From: Symsagittifera roscoffensis
Lineage: Eukaryota; Xenacoelomorpha; Acoela; Convolutidae
Reading direction: 5' to 3'
Assembly: GCF_963678635.1 (NCBI RefSeq)
Contig: NC_087063.1
Span: 71,507,617 to 71,571,616, forward strand
DNA: 64,000 bases
The first letter of the stretch is position 1. Each line of letters starts with the position of its first letter. This document shows, piece by piece, positions 1-9,618 of this stretch. The position numbers and the translations under genes were made by a program. The notes under the pieces are model-generated. The model did not search any database. It was not told the origin of the DNA and worked only from the letters and a program-made list of their open reading frames with translations.

Positions 1-1207
1 CTTACTTAATCTTACTTAGGGGTAGTGATTGTGTTCAAGGGTTGGAGAATAGTAAATCGATCCACAAGGTTCAGGTATAATTAGAACGCGAGTAGTTCGT
101 TAGATACTATTTTAAACTTACTAAGTCTAAGATTTATCCTGGGTCTGGTAAGAGGAGGGTTCAAGTGAAGGATGAATAACCGAAGTTCTTCACTGTTTAT
201 CCTAATTTGAATGGTTAGTTTTGTTGAAAAATTTCTATTAGTCTTGGGTTTTTTTGAAGGGTTGGATAGTGAATCGACGTTTTAGGTCGTTAGACACTTG
301 CTAAGTGGGTGGGGGAGAACAAAGGTGTTCTTTTTGATCCAAGGATAGGCCTCGATGATCAAGTTTTAAATTTAGTGATATAGAAAATTAATTAAGATCC
401 AAGGATAAGCCTTGATGATCTGATTTTAAAATTAAGTGAATTTAAGTTTAAAATGATTTAAGTTCGTTTAAGAAAAAGATTTAGTTTTTTAATGATATTA
501 GTGAGCTTATGATTGCTGTTATGTTTAGGTGATGAAGCTGGGACAACAGATGATTTTATGATTACTAACAATTTATTGTCATGCTACTAATTTTTGTTTT
601 GATTTTCAATAAATATTTTCCAAACATTTTTTTATAATACTGCAGAATTTAAGAAAACGATCTGAGATCTTTTTATCAATCGTTATTGTATATGAATAAT
701 TTTGTTTAGCGCCTGAAATGATCATGAAGATTGACTTCAAGATTTTATGTTTGCAAATGAAAATCTAAATTCATTGCTAATAAGATTCTAAATATCAAAG
801 TTTGTGTTGGCTTTTGAGTTTGTGAGTTTGTGAGTAATTTCGGGTACACCGTCTGCTCGTCACGCTATCTTATTTTCGGCCGGATAGATTCGTGCAACTT
901 CTTAGACTAATACTGATCCTAATCTTACTCTTATATTATCTAGTCTCAGGGTGTTTAACTAGTCTCTGCTAGGCTCAATAGATCTAGGGTATACTGGTTT
1001 GTTGCGGCAGCTGAAGTTCTCTTGGAGAGGCAACTAATTTCTAAGTTAAATTGAAATCTCTCTGGTGCTGAAATTACAAGTAATTTCAGCACTTACAAAT
1101 AAGTGGGTTGTTAGTTAGATGGATCATGATTGGTTAATATTAAATACTTTACAGTGGTAAAATATCTAATTTATCCAATCATAAAATATAGTTTAGATCA
1201 GGTTCCA
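1..1207 (-). mobile_element. Partial inverted copy of the large LTR element (LTR plus leader)
   Basis: This segment is the reverse complement of 7962-9437. Its LTR starts at 1207 (GGTTCCA is the complement of TGGAACC), and the leader runs leftward to the window edge. It shares the two GATCATCAAGG leader repeats and the LTR hairpin with the complete copy. Relative to that copy it lacks about 285 bp (the equivalent of roughly 8340-8625), which removes the LTR 3' end and the primer-binding site. The body of the element, if present, lies outside the window. The two copies are head to head, 6.75 kb apart. Confidence 0.93.
832..1207 (-). repeat. Truncated 5' LTR of the inverted copy
   Basis: Matches the complete LTR at 7962-8371 from its TG end up to the ATTACTC just before the deletion. 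It contains the same 13-bp-arm hairpin at 1065-1092. The last ~30 bp of the LTR, including the terminal CA, are missing. Confidence 0.9.
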
Positions 1208-2783
1208 AAAGGGTCGAACATGGCCGACCGGTGTTTATTGATTTACTAAAACGTATAAGTGATGCGCCGGATCCTTCTTTCACAATTATTTCCACAGGGC
1301 CACCAATATGACTCCAGTACCAGGATTGATGCAATTGGAAAAGTCATTAAACAGCAAAGTGAAGTGGTGTTCAAAGCTCCTTCAATTGATTGCTTGCTTA
1401 AACACTTATTGACATTTTGCATCCTTTTTTTGACATTTTTTTTTGATTTTGCAACACACAAATGAATTGTACTGCATCATTTCATCCCATCAATAAAACG
1501 ATATATTGAAGTCGCTGCAAATCAATTCAAGTAAAGCAAACTGAATGGCATAAAAATTTTATATCGTCCTTTGACGAAACCAAATTTAAGTTTCTACGAA
1601 TCGCTTTTTTGACAACCGTTTAGGCCAGAAAACAACCTGAACACTGCTTGATAATTTTTTCGACGAATCAATCCAAGCTTTGAAGTTAAAATGTTCCGGG
1701 TTTGCATCGCTCGCTTGAAAACTTGAAATTGCTTTGCCTATTGCGTCTTATAAAAACCTATTTGTTGTGAACCAATTCAAATCGTCAAAACATCTTGTCG
1801 TGATAGATTGCTTCGAGAAATTTTTGTGAACAATTGCAAGCTATTCAAACAACCGTAATTGTTGAAATGTCCATTGCTTGAATAGCTTACTTCAAGAACT
1901 CATTTTTTGCGAACTTTTTCAAGACATCAAATTAATTTGAAATAGATCAAATTAACGCACTTGTTGCTTTCTTATCAAATTAGCTTCGAAAACATTATAA
2001 TTAAAAATCCTTCTGAAACAAGAAACTGCGAACTTAACTTTAGCTGTTTGACCTTTTGTATTTATCAGGGATTGAAAAACGATCATGGAAGGTCTGAAAA
2101 AGCTTTTGACATTACCGGCCGTTTCAAAAAAAGGTCATGCACGCTAATGATATCTCTTAAGCCATGTTTAGCAATTTTGGATTTTTTTAGCGTATTATAA
2201 AACTGCTATAGCCATTTAAAACTGCAAAAATTCTAAGTTTGCGGCAATGCTTTGGTGAATAAGTTTCATGGGCGTGGAGGATGCTTTTATAATAAATACT
2301 TTTCAACCTTGGGGGCCCTTTGGTGTTAGGGTCGAGCCCTTTGGGAGACCAAGAGTCGAATTCCCGGTAGGGGGTCAAAAATATGTCGAGATATAAAAAA
2401 ACTGCTGAATGTTCCTGCTACTTAGACTCCTATTTACAGCGATAGATCTCCATTTTTTCGTTATAAGAGTGGGAATATTTTTTCAATAATGTATATCGGT
2501 TAGTTGATATTTCACTTGAAAAAGAGCAATAATAGAAATTCGGATTTTTATTTGTGTTAACTGTGATCGGAACATTCTGCATTACTTGCCTATTACAGTC
2601 GACTACTCGTGTTGTTCCAATTTCTATAACTAATTTTAACAACCTCAAAAAAAGTATATCAAATTTAAGTTATGTCAAATTAAATCTTTATCAGTCTTGA
2701 TTCGGAATTTAAAAATCAATAAGTGAGTTTGTTTTTTCAAATAATTTTGACCGGAAAATTCTGTACTGCTTGCATAGAAAAAG
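1208..2783. other. No gene recognised
   Basis: AT-rich sequence with only short overlapping open frames on both strands and no recognisable protein family. It lies directly outside the LTR of the inverted copy. I see no repeat shared with other parts of the window. Confidence 0.5.
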
Positions 2784-2811
2784 GTGATTCTAATTGATTT
2801 TGTCAATGTAG

Positions 2812-3008
2812 GTGACTCTGGCTCGACAGCCACCCGACTGAAGGGCAAGAGTGCCCACTGTGTGTTGGGGGTGTTGGCTCTGGGGGCCATGTGTCCTACC
2901 ACTGAGGACAATGCATATCCCATGCAGTACACCAGAATCAACGAGTACAAACAGGAAAGAACAGAAACTGAAACAGATCAATTTAATTTAACTACCGGTA
3001 TAACCTAG
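2812..3008 (+). pseudogene. Probable last exon of a trypsin-like (S1) serine protease
   Basis: The frame reads G-D-S-G-S shortly after a pyrimidine-rich stretch ending in TAG at 2809-2811, followed by CVLGVLALGAMC and then AYPMQYTRINEYKQE before a stop at 3006-3008. In S1 proteases the catalytic serine sits in GDSGG, a cysteine pair follows, and the C-terminus reads roughly YP-x-V-Y-T-R-V. Many S1 genes have a phase-1 intron immediately before GDSGG, as seen here. The second glycine of GDSGG is replaced by serine. No upstream exon with the catalytic His or Asp was found in the spacer, so this is either the 3' exon of a gene with long introns or an orphan fragment. The C-terminal tail after YKQE is low complexity. 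Confidence 0.6.
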
Positions 3009-3090
3009 TCAAACTAATTTAGTTTAATTTGACTAGCATTATCCCAGTGCGCATGGCTGGTAAATGTTATAGGGAGTAGCTGTTCTTATT

Positions 3091-3618
3091 GTTCCGACTT
3101 TCGATACGAAAGTAACGGAATATTTGTGCTCGGGGTGGGTTTTTTTTTCTTCAGACAAATTGCGACTTTTTAACTAGCCATTTTTGACGGATTTTTTTAT
3201 ATCATTCAAAAGGTATTGTTGCCCTGAGCTCAAATTTGAAAAGATATTTCACCTGTGATCATTTTTCGTAAAGTTATGGGGTTTTAAAGATTGCCATTTT
3301 GGCCAATTTGGGACAATTAACGCGCGATAAATTTCGCGCTGTTAACGCGTAAGCGATATTTAATCCGTCTTAGAAATCGTTTCAAATTGGTTCAAGGAAG
3401 CTTATATGCTATAAATTATTTGTTAATAGGCGCAAAATCTATCACTTTGTACTTAATATGACGTGTGGGGGGATATTTGATGTTTACAAAAAATCTCAAA
3501 TTTAAAAAAAAAAATTTTTTTTTTTATTACATTGAAATTTTTCATCTTATTAATGCTCCATAGACCTTAAAAGGTAATCGGAACTTTCAGGGCTTCGCCC
3601 TGATACGAGCAGTCTTGT
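3091..3618 (+). repeat. Hairpin-bounded repeat, copy 1
   Basis: Begins GTTCCGACTTTCGATACGAAAG, where TTTCG-ATA-CGAAA can pair. It ends in CAGGGCTTCGCCCTG, another short hairpin, followed by ATACGAGCAGTCTTGTT. It has no coding potential. A second copy follows directly in the same orientation with a 528-bp period. GTTCCGAC at the start is matched by GTCGGAAC or its variant near the end, giving weak terminal inverted symmetry. The family is not recognised. Confidence 0.8.
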
Positions 3619-4175
3619 TGTTCCAACTTTCGATACGAAAGTAACGGAATATTTGTGCTCGGGGTGGGTTTTTTTTTTCTTCAGACAAATTTCGACTTTT
3701 TAACTAGCCATTTTTGATGGAATTTTTTTATATCATTCGAAAGCTATTGTTCCCCTGAGCTTAAATTTGAAAAGATATTTCACCTGTGATCATTTTTTGT
3801 AAAGTTATGAGGGTTTAAAGATTGCCATTTTGGCCATTTTGACCAATTTGGGACAATTAACGCGCGATATAATTCGCGCCATTAACGCGTAAGCGGAGAT
3901 TTAATCCGTCTTAGAAATCGTTCCAAGTTGATTGAAAGAAGCCTATTTGCCATAATTGATTTGTTACAAGGAGCGAAATCTCTTGTTTTGTACTTTATAT
4001 GGCGTGTGGGGGGATGATTTTCATCGAAAAATTTTCAAATTTGAGAAAAAAAATTTTTTTTTCATTTATTTTAATTCATTTAATTTTTTATGTTGTTTAT
4101 GTTATTACTGCTCCATAAACGGTAACAGGCAGTCGGAACTTTCAGGGCTTCGCCCTGATACGAGCAGTCTTGTTT
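3619..4175 (+). repeat. Hairpin-bounded repeat, copy 2
   Basis: Direct tandem copy of 3091-3618, with the same start and the same terminal hairpin and GAGCAGTCTTGTT end. It has an extra stretch near its middle-to-3' part. Copies 1 and 2 are closely similar but not identical. Confidence 0.8.
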
Positions 4176-5061
4176 ACTATTTCTATTCTCTTGAAATTTT
4201 TACTCCCGTTGAAGTTTTTTGTGGACACACTGGTCGCGGTTGCCTCTTCTTTGGTCGCGTTGATCTCATATAGTTTTTGCTTGTATATCTTCTATGTCTA
4301 GATATGCCGAATTGGTCGCAATATTGGCCGGGAAACAAAATTGGTCACAATATTGGTCGCAAACCAAAAACTTGGTCTGGGTAATAAGTTAATTTAAATT
4401 GATGCTGAAAAGGCCCTGTTTGAAAAACCGAGGATGGACCAGAACTCGGCCGATGAGCTGAACAGGTTGTGGCTGTCCAGTTTGATCACGATGTTGCTGA
4501 TGGTAGCAGTAGAACTGATTCTCCAGTCATGAAAATGTTTATCAGCCACGTATTTATCATAAACTCAATTGTAGCTTGGTAACTTTCAAATTTTTTTTGT
4601 ATTTGTATATAACGCATATTAATTCTATTATTCGATTTGCTTAAAGTTGATTGATTAGTAAATAAAATATTACAGAAAAACAGCTGCCTCCTGCAAATTG
4701 TGTGACAGGATGAACAAGGTTGATGGCTGATTAAGACTTCTCTTTTCAAGGAAACTAAATGCAAGAAGAGTTTTCCGTTTTTCACTTAACGGATATAATT
4801 TTTTGGTTATGTTCCGACCACTTCCCGAAGTGAAAGGAAAAAACAAAAAACTATGGCATACGGTGTTTTTTATTTTGACAACCCCAAGAAGAGCTAGTAC
4901 AGGGTCAAGTGTAGGTCATATCAAATAACTATTGGTCGTTTTTCGCATTCCAAAAAAAGTTTGGAGAAACTCATAAAATTATTTATCAACTTTATAATCC
5001 AACTTCAACTTCCTTTTAGCAATTAGTTGTTGACTAGGAAAAACCAGAAGAATAGAAAAAA
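4176..5061. other. No gene; short GGTCGCAATATT repeats
   Basis: AT-rich. Between 4311 and 4374 the motif TTGGTCGCAATATTGG recurs three times in imperfect form. A 99-codon minus-strand open frame at 4486-4785 has no recognisable domain, and I do not call it a gene. Confidence 0.5.
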
Positions 5062-5275
5062 AACAAGACTGCTCGTATATCAGGGCAAAGTTCTGAATAT
5101 TCCGACTGCACTTACCGGTGAAATATCTCTTTAAATTTGAGGTTAGGATAACAATACCTCTCAGATGGTATTGAAAAATTCCTTCAAAAACATTTAGTTA
5201 ACGAGGTCGAAAAATCACTGCATAAAAACACACCAAGCGTAAATATTCCTCACTTTCTTTGGAAGTCGGAACAAT
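5062..5275 (-). repeat. Hairpin-bounded repeat, internally deleted inverted relative
   Basis: Reading the minus strand, it starts with GTTCCGACTT, keeps the block around ATATTTCACC and ends in GAGCAGTCTTGTTT, like copies at 3091 and 3619. It is only about 214 bp long and clearly more diverged. The shared ends with a missing middle are typical of a short interspersed or MITE-like family. Confidence 0.65.
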
Positions 5276-5354
5276 AAAAATTTGAATGTTTTGACGGGTA
5301 TATGAATGCATGAATCAATTATTATTACTAATTTTTCTAGTTTTAAGGGTTTCA

Positions 5355-5535
5355 TATTTAAATTATGGTTTAGTATAACTACATTACTAATTTGAGAATG
5401 ATAAAAGTTACTTAATTAAAATATGGATTAGTAAAACTACAGTACTAATTTAAAAGTATTGAAGATTACATACACTTAAAATATGGATTAAAATCACTAC
5501 ATTTCTAATTTATTATTATTAAAGGTTAAATTTTT
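5355..5535. repeat. Three tandem ~60-bp AT-rich repeats
   Basis: The core TTAAAATATGGATTAGTA recurs at about 5358, 5415 and 5475, each followed by ACTACA-x-TACTAATTT. The period is about 60 bp and the copies are imperfect. Confidence 0.75.
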
Positions 5536-6589
5536 ATAAGTGAAAATAAGATTTTTTTATAGTATTGTGAGAATTTTGATTTTAACTCGGACTCAATGAA
5601 AGTAACCACTATTTAGTATAAAAACTATTCTTTTCGCTCAAATTCACTTCGTTGCCTATATTTGTAACCTTTCAAACTCGGATATGCAGTTATATATTAA
5701 CCCATATTTTATTTATGTAATTTTTATTAGCCTCAATGTGGTAATGAAATTTAAAAAACTCAGGTTCGAAAATATGTAGCCTTTACTTTTCCCAAATTAT
5801 TAAAGTAATTATAATAAATAAAAACTGAATTATGTAGCCTTCAAAACTCCTAGATTTTTAATGTAATTGTAGTTAATACTTCGAAAAGAGCACTCAAATT
5901 AAATGAGTTGATCTATTCAACCTTAAGTTTGTCTTCAAACTAGAAATTGAATTATCACCGAAAAAGAAAGGCAGTTATCTGCACATTAGAAATCTTGATA
6001 TTTCCCTTTTTTTGCCCAAGCTAGAAATGTAGATATCTGCAAACTACGAAATTCCATAAGTATCTCCAAATGATAAAAAAAAGGTTTCTACTGTTATGAT
6101 TCCAAATTAGAAAGTAAACATCTTCGAATTAGAAATGCAGTCATCTACAAATTAGAAAAGTAGTTATCTTCAAGACAAAAACTTTGTTAAATGCAATTGA
6201 TCTCCACAGTAAAAAAATAATTATATATATATTTTTTTATAAATTAGAGCACGCAACTCTCTGACTTTGTGATTATATACCGTTTTTTTTCACTACAAAT
6301 GTCACTATTTCTTTACAGACATATTTCTTTAAAGAGATATAACAATATTCTTTCAGGATAGCTTGCAGAACTCTCACTTAAGGAAAATATCCAACCTTAA
6401 TTCGATTTTCATTTTGCCATCCTGTAGAGCTTGCAGCACTCTCAGTTCCTGAACACCAAATCTTTACTAATCTCAAATTTTAACCATGCTAGGAATTTTG
6501 CATCAATGTTCAAGTTAGTTAATAGCAATTTTTGGAATTTTTTTATCAAGAAAAAGCAATTTATCATCAAAATTTTGAGCAAGTTTGCA
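5536..6589. other. No gene; imperfect AAATTAGAAA...AGTTATCT repeats
   Basis: Non-coding AT-rich sequence. From about 5940 to 6180 a ~22-bp motif (AATTAGAAATG followed by AGTCATCT or AGTTATCT) recurs in degenerate form. Two copies of GCTTGCAG-x-ACTCTCA occur near 6365 and 6428. Confidence 0.45.
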
Positions 6590-7961
6590 CTAGAGTGGTA
6601 GTTGGTGTTTCGGTTTTTTTTGTATAGATTGAAATTGAGTCATCCAAGGACTGTACTTTGCAGAACGCCTTGAAAAAAATCAATCCAATCTGATTCAGTA
6701 TAAGTAACTATTTTTTTCACAACTATGTTCAACTTGGTTAAAATAAAATTTCTGGAACATTTCTATCAGGGAAAGCAAATTATCATCAACATCTTAATCG
6801 AGATTGTACTTTTTTGGTAGTTGGTAGTTGGTGGTCCAGATCATTTACGTATAGATTAAAAATGAGTGGTCCAAAGGCCCCATATTGCGGAACGCTTTGA
6901 AATAAATCAATCCAATCTGATTCGGTTGGAGTAGTTTATTTGCTGTCTATTGCTGTCTATTGCTGAATTTTGAGTAAGCTGTACTTTCAAGATTAATCTC
7001 TATGAAACTGTGATTTTTAGAATCGAACGCCTTCTAAAGATTATGACGGGAGACATAAACAAATTTTTTATCATCAATTGAAAATCGAGATAATTCAGTA
7101 CGGTATATTAACGCTTTTATGGTTGAGTAAAGTGAACGGAGACTAACTATTGATTTTTCAAAACACTTATCATTCATTTGCTTATCTGTAAAAGTTTATG
7201 CATCTAACAAAAATCTTTGACAATGTCACCGCAATTGATATAGGTCTTTTTTTTCGGAACACTTTTGTGCATGCAGAGATAATAGGAGCTTGTTAACAAG
7301 CGCTCTGTTTTAATGAAAAAACGACCTATTGATTTCTAATAAACCATGCAGCTAGGCTGACTGTACCGGCCAGGCCAGATTCTGCTCTTGAAAATTGCCA
7401 AAAATCTTTCAGATCTCGGTTCAAGCCCTTCTCCAAAGACAAAAAACCGGATTACGAGATAAATACGATCACATGAGAGACGATTCTATGAACGGAAAAG
7501 AAGAAAAGGACTAATCAACAGCGCTGGAGAGAAATATATCAGATTAGGAGTTTGATGAGATAGACCAAGCCGACAAGCCAATAACGTTGATGACATCACT
7601 ATCCTTCATAATTCCAACTTTGCGCAATGAACGACTTTGTATTTGTTTGGTAGTTGTGGTTCAGATAGTTTGTATATCTTTATTTTTATTAACACAGTAG
7701 TGCAAGATCTGTACCTTGCAAATTAAATTGTCTAGTCTGATTCATTGTTTTCAATTATTGTTTTTTTTTGCTGTATTTTGCTACGAATAATCTTCTAGAG
7801 GTAACGGTTCACTTAATTCTATAGAAGATTTTTAGATACATTATGATTTTGCGCCCCCAATTCTCATTGATATATGTCTATTTTATCTATTTTTTAGATC
7901 ATATTTTTTGTATGCAGGCTGTAACTAAAAAATGTTAATCATAACTCTCATTTGATAGTAA
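6590..7961 (-). pseudogene. LINE reverse-transcriptase remnants, several pieces
   Basis: On the minus strand the stretch 6835-6910 reads FGPLIFNLYVNDL, the conserved block after GVPQGSVLGP in non-LTR reverse transcriptases. A second degenerate GVLQ-x-TVLG box lies near 6640. From 7330 to 7640 the sequence resembles other copies at 26820-27060 and 39300-39600. Stops and frameshifts are frequent, so no product is made. The copy is cut at 7961 by insertion of the large LTR element and resumes at 26813. The clade (jockey or CR1-like) is an inference from motif style only. Confidence 0.75.
7958..7961. repeat. Target-site duplication, left (GTAA)
   Basis: GTAA directly abuts the TG of the 5' LTR and is repeated directly after the CA of the 3' LTR at 26813-26816. 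Four to six base pairs is normal for Ty3/Gypsy integrases. Confidence 0.85.
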
Positions 7962-8371
7962 TGGAACCTGATCTAAACTATATTTTATGATTGGATAAAT
8001 TAGATATTTTACCACTGTAAAGTATTTAATATTAACCAATCATGATCCATCTAACTAACAACCCACTTATTTGTAAGTGCTGAAGTTACTTGTAATTTCA
8101 GCACCAGAGAGATTTGAATTTAACTTAGAAATTAGTTGTCTCTCCAAGAGAACTTCAGCAGCCGCAACAAACCAGTATACCCTAGATCTATTGAGCCTAG
8201 CAGAGACTAGTTAAACACCCTGAGACTAGAAAGTATAAGAGTAAGATTAGGATCGTTATTAGACTAAGAAGTTGCACGAATCTATGCGGCCGAAAATAAG
8301 ATAGCGTGACGAGCAGACGGTGTACCCTATCCGAAATTACTCTATGAGTTAACCACATCGGTCATAACTCA
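7962..8371 (+). repeat. 5' LTR of the large element
   Basis: Starts TGGAACCTGATC and ends GGTCATAACTCA. It aligns end to end with 26404-26812 with about five substitutions and one 1-bp indel. A near-perfect hairpin lies at 8077-8104 (one mismatch here, perfect in the other two copies). I cannot place TATA, R and poly(A) positions with confidence. Confidence 0.95.
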
Positions 8372-9618
8372 TCTGGTGCTACCATAAGTCTCGAATAAAA
8401 CCTTAATAGCTTAGAATTAACCAAAAATAGATTAGAATTTAGACAAAACATTTTCAAAATGTTTTACGATAATAATTTAATCGAAATGTCTCTACGACTC
8501 AATAGATCAGAGCCGATATTCCGAACGATAATAGAACTACCCGGATTTGGAAGAAGACCTCGAACCAGAGACGACATACGACAAAGTAGAAACTTACCAA
8601 ATAGTTTTATGATCGTACGGCAAAAGCCAACACAAACTTTTATATTTAGAATCTTATTAGCAATGAATTTAGATTTTCATCTGCAAACAAAAAATTTTGA
8701 AGTCAATCTTCATGATCATTTCAGGCGCTAAACAAAATTTCTAATATACAATAACGATTGATAAAAAGATCTCAGATCGTTTTCTTAATTTCTGCAGTCT
8801 TATACAAAACATGTTTGAAAAATATTTATTGAAAATGAAAATAAAAATTAGTAGCATGACAATAAGTTGTTAAAATTCATAAAATCATCTGTTGTCCCAG
8901 CTTCATCACCTAAACATAACAGCAATCATAAGCTCACTAATATCATTAAAAAACTAAATCTTTTTCTTAAATAAATTTAAACCAAATTAAATTTAAATTC
9001 ACTTAATTTTAAAATTAGATCATCAAGGCTTATCTTTGGATCTCAATAAATTTTCTATTTCACTAAATTTAAAACCTGATCATCAAGGCCTATCCTTGGA
9101 TCAAAAAGAACAATTTTGTTCTCCCCCAACCACTTAACAAGTGTCTAACGACCTCAAACGTCGATTCACTATCCAACCCTTCCAAAAGACCCAAGACTAA
9201 TAGAAATTTTTAAATAAAACTAACCATTCAAATTAGGATAAACAGTGAAGAACTTCGGTTATTCATCCTTCACTTGAACCCTCCTCTTACCAGACCCAGG
9301 ATAAATCTTAGATTTAGTAAGATTAAAATAGTACCTAACGAACTACTTGCGTTCTAATTATACCTGAACCTTGTGGATCGATTTACTATTCTCCAACCCT
9401 TGAACACAATCACTACCCCTAAGTAAGATTAAGTAAGTTAACACCTTAGCTTAGACTAACCTTGAGAAAGTAAAAAATCATTCCTCGGAATTGATATACT
9501 TTTCTCTCCAACCCTAAATAAAAAGACCCAGGTTAAGCTAACCAAAATATCGTAAGGACTAACAGTCTAAGAAAATAGAAATACCTAACAACTTTTTGCA
9601 TCCCTCATCCTAAACCTT
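8372..9618 (+). other. Long untranslated leader with internal repeats
   Basis: About 1.25 kb lies between the LTR and the gag start. GATCATCAAGGCTTATC-x-TTGGATC occurs at 9018-9042 and again, nearly identical, at 9078-9102. CCAACCCT occurs near 9173, 9393 and 9508, each after a short TA-rich stretch. A 90-codon open frame at 8459-8731 is not supported as a gene. In retroelements this interval holds packaging and dimerisation signals, so the repeats are candidates for these. Confidence 0.6.
8374..8391 (+). promoter_or_regulatory. Candidate primer-binding site
   Basis: TGGTGCTACCATAAG begins two bases after the LTR. A TGG start just inside the 5' LTR is the position and first bases expected for pairing to a tRNA CCA end. 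The rest does not match any tRNA 3' end I recognise, so the primer is unassigned. Confidence 0.5.

Noticed and set aside
1246..1465. Overlapping 71- and 68-codon ORFs on opposite strands
   Set aside because: Short, no motif, and mutually antisense; most likely chance.
5355..6180. CRISPR-like array
   Set aside because: Repeats are AT-rich, imperfect and directly adjacent without uniform spacers, in a eukaryotic context.
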